Shown here: one piece after another, positions 34,267 through 43,786 of the stretch
How the letters are laid out: the number at the start of each line of letters is the position of its first letter
Position numbering within the stretch: position 1 is the stretch's first letter
Position numbers and translations under genes: made by a program
Notes under the pieces: generated by a model
The model's database searches: none
The model's input: only the letters and a program-made list of their open reading frames with translations
What the model was told of the DNA's origin: nothing
Origin: Candidatus Freyarchaeota archaeon
GTDB taxonomy: Archaea > Asgardarchaeota > Jordiarchaeia > Jordiarchaeales > Jordiarchaeaceae
DNA length: 64,000 bases
Reading direction: 5' to 3'
Assembly: GCA_030587365.1 (NCBI GenBank)
Contig: JAUQZE010000024.1
Coordinates: forward strand, 1 to 64,000

Positions 34267-34577
34267 CCCTAAGCATGAAACAGAAAGCGATATGGATTGA
34301 TTGATCATTGGCACAGTTTTAAACCTACTTTTGAGAAGAAGCTACAATTAAGTTTCCTTTAACTTAAGCCATTAATTGCAAATTATCCCTTCCTATAAAT
34401 AGTTCATTTATTCCATAGATTGATACTCAAACATTAAGGCATTGAACATTAATTTACCCTGTCAGTAGCCATCCGAGAATGGGGACGGGGTTGCGAGACC
34501 TAGAAAAATGTTAATTAATCTGGACTCTCTTTTTTTTAAGAAAATCGAAGCTAACTATTTATTTTGGAGGATAAAAA

Positions 34578-34979
34578 TTGCGTTTGCTTGAAACCAATGC
34601 CGGAAGTAAAATGGTTCAGGGAAAAGATTTACTATTTTACAGTGTATGTATAGAAAATGAGCACCCCGATATTTTTCGGGAGTTCAGTGAGGTTAGGACT
34701 CCACTCTGGGCTTGCTTGGAGCTTGAACACATTAACATGCTGGTTTACAAGATAGCCTGTATGCTGAGACTGGATGAGCCTCCTAGAAGTATTTCTATTC
34801 TCACAGTTGACGGTTCTCCTCACTGTATACAGCTACACTATGCTGTGGAAGAAGCGAAGAAGATTTCAGGTTCCGATATAGAAGTAAGGCATTTTGTCCT
34901 TTCCAAGGGTGAGGTTGAGGAAGTCAGCTCTCAAACGGTTAAGAAGTCAAGGTATTTGGGAAAATTATCATTAGACTAG
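34578..34979 (+). CDS. Conserved-looking protein of unknown function
   Basis: 133 residues, TTG start after GGAGG. Features: SVCIENEHPDIFREFSEV, LELEHINMLVYKIACML, ISILTVDGSPHCIQLHYAVEEAKK, then EVRHFVLSKGEV. Alternating alpha/beta pattern, with cysteine and histidine in DGSPHC that could bind a metal or thiol. No neighbour helps; I do not recognise it. Confidence 0.7.
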   Translation: MRLLETNAGSKMVQGKDLLFYSVCIENEHPDIFREFSEVRTPLWACLELEHINMLVYKIACMLRLDEPPRSISILTVDGSPHCIQLHYAVEEAKKISGSDIEVRHFVLSKGEVEEVSSQTVKKSRYLGKLSLD

Positions 34980-35060
34980 TCTTGAACTTCGACCTCAGAG
35001 AAGCGTAAAAAGGGTTCTTTTTTCAAGTTTTTGGGATAATTTAATCCACAAGATTTAAAT

Positions 35061-35109
35061 ATTTAGGAGAGCCTAAATTCTATGGAAAAAAATTTAAGCG
35101 AACCTAAAT
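35061..35109 (+). promoter_or_regulatory. Two DtxR-type operators in front of the iron regulon
   Basis: A perfect 18-base palindrome ATTTAGG-AGAG-CCTAAAT (35061-35078) and a second copy ATTTAAG-CGAA-CCTAAAT with one mismatch (35092-35109). They are spaced 31 bases apart, three helical turns. They resemble DtxR/IdeR boxes (TTAGG...CCTAA) and overlap the region just after a TATA-like TTTAAATA at 35055-35062. The metal-loaded regulator encoded next should bind here and shut off transcription. Confidence 0.65.
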
Positions 35110-35128
35110 TTTTAATTAGATAAAGAAG

Positions 35129-35803
35129 ATGGTCGACATGGTGAATGCGACCTCAAGCGAAGAGGAATATTTAGAAAGAATTTACCGTTTTGAGGAGTCT
35201 GGCAGGAAAAGAGTCAAAACCACCGATTTAGCCAAAGACCTCGGAGTTTCGCCAGCCTCGGTAACAGAGATGCTCTCAGAATCTCTGAGCAAGAAGGGTT
35301 TAGTCGATTATGAGCCTTACAAAGGTGTCAAGCTAACAAAAAAGGGTAAAACCCTCGCCTCCTCAATGATGCGAAAACACCGTTTAGCGGAGAGACTACT
35401 TGTTGATGTGGTGGGAGTCAACTGGGATGAATCACACGAAGAGGCTTGCAAACTTGAACACGCATTGTCCAAAGAAGTCCTAGAAAAACTAGACAAGGCT
35501 CTCGGCAACCCTGCTAGCTGTCCACACGGAAACGTCATACCCGACCAAGATGGGAAAGCCGAACCAGACGACTCGCACCCATTAACAGATTATGAACCTC
35601 CCTCAATGGTTGAAGTGACCAGAATTTCCAACGAGCGAGCCGATCTACTGAATCAGTTATGTTCTATGGGCATCTTTCCCGGTACAAAGCTCAAACTAAT
35701 ACAGAAGACTCCTATGGGAGGACCAGTGCTTGTGGATTTAGGTAAGTGCCAGATAGCCGTAGGGAACGACATAGCGAAACTGATCCGAGTTAAACCCGCA
35801 TAA
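35129..35803 (+). CDS. DtxR/MntR-family metal-dependent repressor with FeoA-like domain
   Basis: 224 residues. Winged HTH (EEEYLERIYRFEESGRKRVKTTDLAKDLGVSPASVTEMLSESLSKKGLVDYEPYKGVKLTKKG), the dimer/metal domain (RKHRLAERLLVDVVGVNWDESHEEACKLEHALSKEV with H/E/C ligands, then CPHGNVIPD), and a C-terminal FeoA/SH3-like domain (DLLNQLCSMGIFPGTKLKLIQKTP). It senses Fe2+ or Mn2+ and represses uptake genes. Two matching operators lie upstream and feoB follows directly, so self-regulation of the iron operon is likely. Confidence 0.92.
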   Translation: MVDMVNATSSEEEYLERIYRFEESGRKRVKTTDLAKDLGVSPASVTEMLSESLSKKGLVDYEPYKGVKLTKKGKTLASSMMRKHRLAERLLVDVVGVNWDESHEEACKLEHALSKEVLEKLDKALGNPASCPHGNVIPDQDGKAEPDDSHPLTDYEPPSMVEVTRISNERADLLNQLCSMGIFPGTKLKLIQKTPMGGPVLVDLGKCQIAVGNDIAKLIRVKPA

Positions 35804-35828
35804 AAAATTTTTTAGAAGGGATTGTGAC

Positions 35829-36683
35829 ATGTCGCGATTCAGGAAGCGTAGGAGATGGGGTGGATCAGGGTCTACTAGTTGTCACCAGATCGGTCTTTTT
35901 CCTTCTGCTAAAAAGAAGGAGCGTAAAGACGAGTTTATAAAAATATATATTGCAGGTAATCCCAATGTGGGAAAATCGGCTATTTTTAATAAACTTACTG
36001 GAATAAACGTCATTATTTCAAATTATCCTGGAACAACGGTAGAGGTAATGGAGGGCACTATGGAGATCAATGGCCAAAAAATATTGTTTAAGGATCTTCC
36101 GGGAACCTATTCTCTCGGTGCCAGTTCCAAGGATCAGGAGGTTGCTGTTAGGGCTATACTTGAGGAGAAACCCGATGTCATAATAGATGTGGTTAACGCT
36201 CTTAATCTGGAGCGTAACCTGAATCTTACTCTTCAGTTATTGGAACTGAATGTTCCGGTGGTTATTGCTTTAAACCAAGTTGACTTCGCGGCTAAGAGAG
36301 GTATCTCCATAGATGCGGAGAAGCTTGAAGACATTTTAGGTGTTCCCGTGGTTCCCACGGTGGCAATTCATGGTAAGAACATTAGGAAGCTCCTAGAAAC
36401 TGCTCTTTTAGAAGCTACTATAGAACACAAAAGGGAACATCAGTATCATCACCATGGGCTTCATCACCTTCATGACCACTTACATGATGAGCACCACTTC
36501 CACGAAGAAGGGGAACCCCTGCGGCTCGTAAACGAAGTGCCGGAATGTAACCAAGAAAATTTTCCCTCAGAGAGTAGATTATTTGGAAAACTTTTCAGAA
36601 TCCGTAGAAGAAGGGGAAAAGAAAGTGCTGGAATAGAGAAGGAGAGCGAAAAGAAAATTGTAAAGCGGAAGAGAAAGAGATAG
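35829..36683 (+). CDS. feoB: FeoB GTPase half (split FeoB)
   Basis: 284 residues. After a basic N-terminus, G1 GNPNVGKSAIFN, G2 around YPGTTVEV, G3 DLPGTYSLGASSKDQ, G4 NQVD. Then comes a strikingly His-rich linker (residues about 203-220, alternating H, L, D and E) and a very basic end. FeoB couples GTP binding to Fe2+ uptake. Here the G domain ends at TAG and the membrane part is a separate gene 43 bases on, rather than one protein. The His-rich region may bind Fe2+ or Zn2+ at the cytoplasmic mouth. Confidence 0.9.
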   Translation: MSRFRKRRRWGGSGSTSCHQIGLFPSAKKKERKDEFIKIYIAGNPNVGKSAIFNKLTGINVIISNYPGTTVEVMEGTMEINGQKILFKDLPGTYSLGASSKDQEVAVRAILEEKPDVIIDVVNALNLERNLNLTLQLLELNVPVVIALNQVDFAAKRGISIDAEKLEDILGVPVVPTVAIHGKNIRKLLETALLEATIEHKREHQYHHHGLHHLHDHLHDEHHFHEEGEPLRLVNEVPECNQENFPSESRLFGKLFRIRRRRGKESAGIEKESEKKIVKRKRKR

Positions 36684-36725
36684 AATGCTCCGAAGGAAGG
36701 TGAATAAGCAGATGGAGGTCTTGGA

Positions 36726-38378
36726 ATGGGAACTGAGAGAAGACGCATACGTCACAGGCATAGATTCAGCGACATAGGTTACACTCCGGACATTGAAAGA
36801 TTAGTTAGAAGATTGGAAAAAAGAGTAGTGCAGGAGCTTCGTACCCAAGACTTGGCCTCTGCTAGAGTGGTTGCCAAGTGGTTGTTGGAGGGGGATTGGA
36901 AAGCAGCGGAGTTGGCTTCTAAAGGAGAGATTTCTCCAGCTCTTAGGCAGCTGGTTTCAGAATTAAGAAATGAAATAGAGTGGAGATACGGTGAGCAGCC
37001 TACAACGCGTATCTCAAAAGAGAGGTACGCTCTTGCGGGGGAAATCGCAAAAAAGGTGACCACGGAGCGGAGTATAAAGCCTTCTTTCAGAGAGAGACTT
37101 GACAGCATAACCTTATCCTATTACACGGGAATACCCTTCCTCCTACTAGTGGTTGTAGGAGTATTTGCTTTACTATTTTTCGGTGGTGGCTATTTAGAAG
37201 GAATTGTTTCCCGTATTTTTGAGGATGGAGTCATACCGTTCATAGAAAATGTACTCGGATACACTTCATTCGACCTTTACACGCAGTTCCTCTACTTGTA
37301 TATTGACCCGAACTATACACTTTTGGTTAAACTTCTTTTACCTCAGGTTTATCCTTATCCATTTTTAGTAAAGGATTTGCTCATTAATGGAGTTGTGGTA
37401 GGAGTGGAGGCTATATTTGCGATCGCTATTCCATATATCTTAACATTTTACATAGTCTTGGCTCTTTTAGAGGACACTGGTTATCTCACTAGAATAGCTT
37501 TCCTGCTCGATAATATAATGCACCGGTTTGGGTTACACGGAAAATCCGTAATCCCTCTACTGGCTTCGCTGGGTTGCAATGTTCCTGCATTAATGAGCAC
37601 CCGTATTTTGGAGAGTAGAAAACAGCGTTTAATTGCATCGTTTCTAATAGTTTTGATACCCTGTTCTGCCAGAACTTCGGTTATCTTGGGTTCTGTGGCT
37701 TACTATGTCGGGATACAGTACGCCCTAATGGTTTATTCCATAATATTTGGAGTTGTAGTAGTGTGTGGTCTCGTTCTCTCCAAGATTCTACCCGGGTCTT
37801 CGCCGGGACTGGTGATGGAGATGCCTCCCTATCAGATTCCTTCTATAAGTGCCGTACTCAAGAAAACCTGGTTCCGAATAAAAGAATTCGTATATATTAC
37901 CTTACCCCTAATGGTTGTAGGAAGCTTAATACTGGGCGTATTATCCTACTTTAAAATTCTAGACGCCATTATTCAGCCCATGCAACCTTTTATGGCGAAT
38001 TGGCTCGGTCTGCCCTCCATGACCAGTATAACTCTGATTTATGGTCTGCTGCGGAAAGAGATGACCATTCAGACCCTGCTCGTGATATCACAACTAAAAC
38101 TAGGAATAACCAACCTGGGTCTCCTTTTAACTCCGATGCAAATGCTCATATACGCTGTGGTAGTAGCCCTTTATTTCCCCTGCGTTGCGGCTTTTTCGGT
38201 TCTAACTAGGGAAATGGGACTCAAGTGGGCGATCACTGTTTCCCTAATCACCATTGCTCTCGCCCTACTCATAGGTGGTGTAATTTGGCACCTTTACCTG
38301 TTCTTTACTCCCGGAATATCTTTTGATCAGGTGTGGCTGTATTATGTCAACTTTTTGACTTCCATAAGCGTAGGTTAA
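36726..38378 (+). CDS. feoB: FeoB membrane half (split FeoB)
   Basis: 550 residues. The soluble start (residues 1-120) matches the helical domain following the G domain in FeoB. Then come the Fe2+ permease segments: LEDTGYLTRIAFLLDNIMHRFGLHGKSVIPLLASLGCNVPALMSTR, the first Gate core with its conserved cysteine, and LIPCSARTSVI, then the second Gate core (PLMVVGSLILGVLSYF, GLLRKEMT). Integral membrane, about eight helices. Must assemble with the separate GTPase half. Confidence 0.92.
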   Translation: MGTERRRIRHRHRFSDIGYTPDIERLVRRLEKRVVQELRTQDLASARVVAKWLLEGDWKAAELASKGEISPALRQLVSELRNEIEWRYGEQPTTRISKERYALAGEIAKKVTTERSIKPSFRERLDSITLSYYTGIPFLLLVVVGVFALLFFGGGYLEGIVSRIFEDGVIPFIENVLGYTSFDLYTQFLYLYIDPNYTLLVKLLLPQVYPYPFLVKDLLINGVVVGVEAIFAIAIPYILTFYIVLALLEDTGYLTRIAFLLDNIMHRFGLHGKSVIPLLASLGCNVPALMSTRILESRKQRLIASFLIVLIPCSARTSVILGSVAYYVGIQYALMVYSIIFGVVVVCGLVLSKILPGSSPGLVMEMPPYQIPSISAVLKKTWFRIKEFVYITLPLMVVGSLILGVLSYFKILDAIIQPMQPFMANWLGLPSMTSITLIYGLLRKEMTIQTLLVISQLKLGITNLGLLLTPMQMLIYAVVVALYFPCVAAFSVLTREMGLKWAITVSLITIALALLIGGVIWHLYLFFTPGISFDQVWLYYVNFLTSISVG

Positions 38379-39319
38379 GCTTTCCTTATTCTCTCTTCCA
38401 TTTTTGTTTGCGCCTTTTCCACTTCTCTCTTCTCACTGCGTATCCGAGACAGGAGGAATATCCCCACCACTACTATAACTAGTCCAATTATTTGGTAAAT
38501 GGAGGCTTTTTCTCCCAAAAATATCCAAGCTAGAATAACGGAGAAAACGGGGTAAACCCCCACAATAGCCGTAGCCTTGGATAGATTTATCCGCGTTATG
38601 ACCAAATACCACACAACCACCGCACCCACAAACGCAGTAAGACCCTGCAACAGAAATATGAGCAGTATCCCCGGATCAGTTAAGAATCCATAATCATTAA
38701 AACCCGGAATCAGAGTCAGGGCAAAAAGCAGTAATCCGCCATAAAAAACTCTGGAAGCGGAGACTACATATAAACTGGTTCTATCAAATATTTTCTTGGC
38801 AAATAAATGACTTATCTGCCAGAACAGAGGAGTTAGTAGCACGAGGACATCTCCGATGCTTATGGACAGAACGCCGTTGTATAGTACTACTATGGCTCCG
38901 CTGAGGATGAATAGAGTTATCGCTACCTGTTTTTTCCTGATTAGTTCTTTTAAAATGAAGAAACTTAAAATAATAGAGTATATCGGCTCCACCTGGAGCA
39001 GAATGGAGGAATTTATTCCACTGGTCATGGTGGAACCAAAGAAGAAGGTAACCGATGTGGCGAAGGTTCCGAAGAATCCTATAGGAAAGAGGTATCGTAG
39101 GAGTTTTCTTGAAAACAGTTGTCTTAGCTCTTTTCTAAATTTCAGGATGATGAGCATGAATCCGGACCCGATAAGGGCACTTATCGCGGCGAAAAATACC
39201 GGGTTTATGAAGCCTACACCGTATTTGGTAATCACTGGAAAAAGTCCCGATAAGAAAATTTCGGTTATAGCGAAAATGGTTCCTTTCTGTTCAGTGTCGA
39301 GTCTCTTCACCGGATTCAC
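38375..39319 (-). CDS. EamA/DMT-family transporter
   Basis: 314 residues, ten predicted membrane helices in two EamA repeats (residues about 12-145 and 150-292), e.g. AITEIFLSGLFPVITKYG and TFFFGSTMTSGINSSILLQVEPIYSIILSFFILKE, repeated as TAFVGAVVVWYLVITRIN with LGEKASIYQIIGLVIVVVG. Family members export amino acids, nucleotides or other metabolites; substrate unknown. Its stop codon overlaps the end of feoB from the opposite strand by four bases. Confidence 0.9.
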   Translation of the reverse strand: MNPVKRLDTEQKGTIFAITEIFLSGLFPVITKYGVGFINPVFFAAISALIGSGFMLIILKFRKELRQLFSRKLLRYLFPIGFFGTFATSVTFFFGSTMTSGINSSILLQVEPIYSIILSFFILKELIRKKQVAITLFILSGAIVVLYNGVLSISIGDVLVLLTPLFWQISHLFAKKIFDRTSLYVVSASRVFYGGLLLFALTLIPGFNDYGFLTDPGILLIFLLQGLTAFVGAVVVWYLVITRINLSKATAIVGVYPVFSVILAWIFLGEKASIYQIIGLVIVVVGIFLLSRIRSEKREVEKAQTKMEERIRKA

Positions 39320-39548
39320 CTTTTTCTAAAATTAGTATAGTGAAGAAACTATAGGTCAATTTATTTATTCTTTTCCAATCAAATTAATAAACTAAAAAGA
39401 ATGGAAGGTTTTTTAACCTTATAGTATCTAAATTGATGTATAAATAATAAAGTACCCCCCCAATCTAGGTATGTGATTGTTTTTATATTTCTATGCCCAT
39501 TATTTAGGTTGTTTTTGGGAGTTTAAGAAAAATAAGAAGGTGGAATTC

Positions 39549-40691
39549 TTGGAGATATCTAAAAAAGAATTCTCTGAAAGGGTCAAAAATCTTCAGGAGA
39601 AGCTGGAACAGGAGAATTTGGATGCTTATCTTGTGAATAATGGGGAGAACTTTTACTATCTAACCGGTCTTGCCTATCGTCCCTTTGAGCGACCGTTTTT
39701 TATGCTGGTGCCGAGAAGCGATTCACCCGTTCTACTCGTTCCCAAGCTGGAGGAGGAGCACGCTCGCGACATCGCCGGAGTGGGAGAGGTGCGTGCTTAC
39801 TGGGAGTTTCCAGCGAAGGAGGGGGATAACTGGTTTGATGCTCTCATAGAGATGGTTAAGGATTATCAGACTTTGGGCGTGGAGTCCGGTCTTCCCTTAA
39901 AGTATTTGAGGTATCTGCCGGAGGTTGTGGCGAAGGATCTGGTTGAGGATTTGAGGCTAGTTAAATCCAGGAGGGAAGTGGAGAAGATTGTATTCGCCTC
40001 TGAGGTGGTTGACAGGGCTGTGGAGATTTTGATAGGAAACTCTGCGGAGGGGATTATTGCTCTTATGACCATAGCTAATGTGAGCACCGAGGTTTACATG
40101 AAGGTCTTGGGCAAAATACCTAACGCCAATCTGATGGTAACCAGCGGTTTGGGAGCGGTGTGGCCTGCGCCTATATCTTCAATGCCTCATAGGGCTCCGG
40201 GACCTTTTGACGTAATAAAGGCGGGTGTTCCTAATGTTGCTATGGCTGGGGTGCAGGCGGATGGCTATTCCAGCGAGTGTGAAAGAACCTTTTTTGCCAC
40301 AAGGGTCGAGGATAAGGCTAAAAAAATCTTCGAGGACGTGATGGAGGCTCGAGAAAAAGCCCTAGAACAGGTCAGAGAGGGCGCAGTCTGCTCAGAAGTC
40401 GACCTCGCGGCGAAGAATCATCTAATCGAGGAAGGCTACGGGGAAAATCTTCTTCATCGAACCGGACACGGTATAGGCATAGGCACCCATGAAGCCCCCT
40501 GGATAGCCGAAGGATACGATAAACCCCTCAAAGAAAACATGATTATAAGCATAGAGCCCGGAGTCTACATAAACGGCTACGGTGGAGTCAGACACTCCGA
40601 CACCGTACTTGTCAAAAAGAAGGGCTACGAACTACTCACCAAGTTTCCCAGAGAACTGGAAAAATTAGTCATTCCGAAAAAGGGAAAATAA
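39549..40691 (+). CDS. M24 aminopeptidase (Xaa-Pro dipeptidase type)
   Basis: 380 residues. Creatinase N-terminal domain (ERVKNLQEKLEQENLDAYLVNNGENFYYLTGL), then the pita-bread domain with metal ligands: VQADGYSSECERTFFA, HRTGHGIGIGTHEAPWI, MIISIEPGVYINGYGGVRHSDTV. One aspartate of the usual GxxxxYxSDxTR motif is replaced (SSECERT), so metal site 1 looks weakened. TTG start chosen because AAGGTGG stands six bases ahead; the frame is open further upstream without homology. Confidence 0.85.
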   Translation: MEISKKEFSERVKNLQEKLEQENLDAYLVNNGENFYYLTGLAYRPFERPFFMLVPRSDSPVLLVPKLEEEHARDIAGVGEVRAYWEFPAKEGDNWFDALIEMVKDYQTLGVESGLPLKYLRYLPEVVAKDLVEDLRLVKSRREVEKIVFASEVVDRAVEILIGNSAEGIIALMTIANVSTEVYMKVLGKIPNANLMVTSGLGAVWPAPISSMPHRAPGPFDVIKAGVPNVAMAGVQADGYSSECERTFFATRVEDKAKKIFEDVMEAREKALEQVREGAVCSEVDLAAKNHLIEEGYGENLLHRTGHGIGIGTHEAPWIAEGYDKPLKENMIISIEPGVYINGYGGVRHSDTVLVKKKGYELLTKFPRELEKLVIPKKGK

Positions 40692-41077
40692 TCATCAAAG
40701 AGTTTATCGAATAAATAGAAGGCATAGTTAACTTGGCGTTTACTGCCGTGAGTTGTGGCTACATAACCCCCTAAAGAGAAAAGAAAACAGGACAAGAGCA
40801 TAAGAACAAAAAGAAACGAAAAACGGGGAAAAGGAACCTAAAATTTAAACTATAAACACCACGAGAACCTTAACCAAAAAAGGGGAAAAAGGAAGATAAG
40901 CGAACACCCGTAATAGCGAGTTAAGGGTTCACAAGCTTCCATCATTCATCACTGTTCTTATCTGGATTACACCCTATGGCGGAAGTAGTATGCTAATTCT
41001 TAACAGTTATCGGACTAAACTCGCAAAAATGAGTGAAATGGACCAAAGTTGTGGGTTTTAGGTTGTAAAAGCAAACA
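40692..41077. other. Intergenic region
   Basis: A-rich, without a coding-like frame. The stretch 40780-40900 is almost purely purine on this strand. No recognised RNA. Confidence 0.4.
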
Positions 41078-41190
41078 CTTGTAAAAGAGGTTGCTCAGCA
41101 ACGAGAATTGAAGTTTTCCATCTTGGTACTTCTAAATCATTTGCTGTTTATGACTTGCAAAAATAGTTCATCAGTAACGAGGATTGAAAG
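41078..41190 (+). CRISPR. Minimal CRISPR remnant: two repeats, one spacer
   Basis: A 36-base element (41078-41113, CTTGTAAAAG to ACGAGAATTGAAG) and a 37-base element (41154-41190, CTTGCAAAAA to ACGAGGATTGAAAG) flank a 40-base unique spacer. The first copy has several changes. Repeat length, spacer length and the ATTGAAAG end fit an archaeal array. No leader and no cas genes adjacent; the solo cas6 is 38 kb away. Same repeat family as the single elements at 435 and 7955. Confidence 0.65.
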
Positions 41191-41461
41191 TCTTATTTTT
41201 AAGCCTTTGTGGGTTTTATCCTCTGTTTTTGTGCAGTCTCAGGATTATTCTAAATTTTAGATGGGTATATTGAGGCTTCTTCTACCGTTTATGGTCCAAA
41301 AGAGAGGGTGGAAACGAACGATTCTTAATTGCTATAAATTGGATGAAAGGAAGAGATAAAAACGGGATCCTTACTTTCCTAGTATTTGCACCAGTTAGCA
41401 TCATTTTTATACTAGAATTTAGTATTTTTACTAGAAACAAAATATTTTAGGAGGAATTCGG

Positions 41462-41689
41462 TTGGCTAAGGTGAAGGTCACGAGTAACTACCAGATTACA
41501 ATTCCGGAGAGTGTTCGCAGGAAGCTTGAAATCAAGGAGGGAGACTACGTGTCAATCGAGGTTTCAGGTGAGGGTGAAGCTGTTTTGAGAAAGGTAATAC
41601 CCCTCGAGGATTTGGCTGGTGCATGGGACGAAGAAATGGATGACATAATGAAAATTGTGAGTGAGTCGTGGAAAAAATGGAAGTTGTAA
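41462..41689 (+). CDS. AbrB/MazE-type antitoxin
   Basis: 75 residues: AKVKVTSNYQITIPESVRRKLEIKEGDYVSIEVSGEGEAVLRKV, a swapped-hairpin AbrB DNA-binding fold, then a toxin-binding tail (DLAGAWDEEMDDIMKIVSESWKKW). TTG start after AGGAGGAATTC. Upstream inverted CTAGAATTTAG and TTTTTACTAG sequences may be operator sites; the same region is preserved at the dead copy near 8300-8350. Coupled to the VapC frame that overlaps its end. Confidence 0.88.
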   Translation: MAKVKVTSNYQITIPESVRRKLEIKEGDYVSIEVSGEGEAVLRKVIPLEDLAGAWDEEMDDIMKIVSESWKKWKL

Positions 41690-42082
41690 AAGCTATATGC
41701 GTTGACACAGATGTGGTAGTAGATTATCTCAGAGGTCGCGAACCAGGAAAATCCGCTTTTATCGAATGGACGAAAAAGGCGGACATATCTATTACAAGCG
41801 TAACCGCTTTTGAACTCTTGCTGGGTGCAAATCTCTCCCTGAAGCGGAATGAGAATAATCGAAGTTGAAAGCCTACTTGACCAGCACAACATCTTATCAT
41901 TTACTCGTGACAGCGCCAAAAGGGCGTCCGAAAAGGGGGCAGAGTTAAGAGCTAAAGGTTCATCCATCGAAATTAGAGATCTCTTTAACGCCTCCATATG
42001 CTTGTCAAAAGGGGCACCTCTCTTGACAAGGAACAAAGCACATTACGAACGAATCAAAGAGCTAACAGTGCTAGAGCCCTAA
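41668..42082 (+). pseudogene. vapC: Frameshifted VapC (PIN toxin)
   Basis: The first frame gives ICVDTDVVVDYLRGREPGKSAFIEW and ITSVTAFELLLGANLSLKR. Then, one base out, MRIIEVESLLDQHNILSF, GSSIEIRDLFNASICL and LLTRNKAHYERI complete the PIN domain with all acidic motifs. The shift lies at about 41849-41856 (GCGGAATGAGAATAA). Everything else is intact, so the gene is newly dead or the base is a sequencing error. Confidence 0.78.
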
Positions 42083-42335
42083 TAAATTCTCCACCTTGTA
42101 AAAAAGTATCAGGGGTAAAAAGCTGTACTTTTCCTGTGGTCATCGCTTTCAGCGATATAAACACGCTGTTTCAAACTTTAGCTTATTTGGTTCTGTTTTT
42201 TTGGGACCTGGGACAAATCTTAGTTTATTTCCTACTCTTAGTCTACAACAAGCTCTATTGAGCTTTTCTTGGAGTTCAGCTTTTAAACTTCTGTCTGATC
42301 TTTAATAGATTTTAGGAATTTAGTGTTTTTGGTGT

Positions 42336-43565
42336 CTAGTCTTTCCAGTCCAAAAGTCTCTTTTGTCCTTCAAGCTTCTTAATATCCGTCACATCTTGTA
42401 CTATTTCCATAGTTCCCAAATACTTTCTATCTTTGCCTCTCACCGCGAAAAATCGTATGTAAACTAGACGATTGTCCATCGTAATCCAGAATTCAGCCAA
42501 GTCCTTTTTGCCTGCTTTGAATGCTTCAATGATTTTATTCACCATGTGGATGCTTTTCTGCGGGTGGCATTGCTGCACTTTTCTGCCTATGACGGACTTG
42601 GTTCGTACGAAGATTCTTTTCTCAGCCTTGTTGAAGTATTTTACGCTGTCGTTTTTGTCAATAAAGGATATGTCTATTGGTAGGGTGTCTAGGATGGCTT
42701 CAGCTTCCTCTTTTGAGAGGCTTCCAGTTTCAAACTGTAACACGCCTTCGGGCGCTATCTCTGTTCTTCGTTTTTCAGTCCTTTCAGCCGGTATTGCTGC
42801 CTTCATTTGCGGTGGTGTGTAGAAGCAGTATCCGATCTCGTCGAATTCCTTTCTGGCTTCTTCCCATTCTTCGGGTGTTGCCACTTGCACCGCTGCTGGG
42901 AAAGGGATGTTGTTCTCCTTGTAAAAGTGGCTTGGAATAATGCTGCACAAAGGCTTGGCAGCCTCGCCCAGTTGTCTCTTGAAGTCTTGAAATTTCAGTG
43001 TGTTCCATTTCTCGGTCAGGTCGTGGAGCTGTTTCTTTTTTTCTCTTATCTGGTTGTGTTCCATCCACATTATTGCTGGAGGCTCTGTGATTCCGTGTTT
43101 TTCCATAGTGGGAAACAGTACGTTTTCTTCCCGCAAAAAGTGGTTCTCTGCATCTAGGAAAACCTTCACTATGCTTTGCAGCTCCGTTAACGCATCGCCA
43201 GCATGAACCTTATCACGCGCTTCTTCAATCGTCTTCGCAACAGTTCCCAGTCTCTCTGTGTGTTCTGTGAGAATCTTATGCTCTTCCATAAGGATGCTGA
43301 TTGGATGCCAAGGGGGAACCTTCAGCTCTCTTTTTTCCAACTGTTCCCCAAAAACGAGGAGATGAACATCGCAAAGCCTTTGGAGTTGCTCTCTCGGCAT
43401 TCCTTCCATAACAAGTTCCTGCTCAATCCTCGCAATATCCTCAGAGCTGGTGCCCTCCAAAACCTGCTTGAATTTTTCCTTAACTTCCTGCGGCGACGCT
43501 CCACCATGTAACTGCATAATTACCTCTTTCAACATTCTCTTCTTGTCCTCAGTTATCTCACTCAT
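42336..43565 (-). CDS. DUF438-hemerythrin-PAS sensor protein
   Basis: 409 residues from MSEITEDKKRMLKEVI. DUF438 domain at residues 1-75 (LHGGASPQEVKEKFKQVLEG), hemerythrin-like HHE domain at about 95-230 (HPISILMEEHKILTEH, ENHFLREENVLFPTMEKHG, HNQIREKKK, HFYKENNIPFP), then a PAS domain at 290-400 (ILDTLPIDISFIDKNDSVKYFNKAEKRIF, VQDVTDI). The HHE site may bind iron and sense O2 or NO; PAS may bind heme or flavin. Cytosolic. Known family; output unknown. Confidence 0.92.
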   Translation of the reverse strand: MSEITEDKKRMLKEVIMQLHGGASPQEVKEKFKQVLEGTSSEDIARIEQELVMEGMPREQLQRLCDVHLLVFGEQLEKRELKVPPWHPISILMEEHKILTEHTERLGTVAKTIEEARDKVHAGDALTELQSIVKVFLDAENHFLREENVLFPTMEKHGITEPPAIMWMEHNQIREKKKQLHDLTEKWNTLKFQDFKRQLGEAAKPLCSIIPSHFYKENNIPFPAAVQVATPEEWEEARKEFDEIGYCFYTPPQMKAAIPAERTEKRRTEIAPEGVLQFETGSLSKEEAEAILDTLPIDISFIDKNDSVKYFNKAEKRIFVRTKSVIGRKVQQCHPQKSIHMVNKIIEAFKAGKKDLAEFWITMDNRLVYIRFFAVRGKDRKYLGTMEIVQDVTDIKKLEGQKRLLDWKD

Positions 43566-43786
43566 TCTTATGCCCCTTCTCAAACAGTAGTTTAAGTAAT
43601 TACAAATATTAAAATAATAAGATTTTTGCTCATATATAAAAATGGTGTGGCCAGCCCTCAGAATGGTTGCTTCGGGGCTCTCGTGGAGCAAAGGAAAAAG
43701 AAATAATTATGAATATGAAACAAGGCAAGAAAATGCAAAAATTTTTAAATAAGTGTTTATGAGATTTTTATCTGGAGGTGAGGTAT

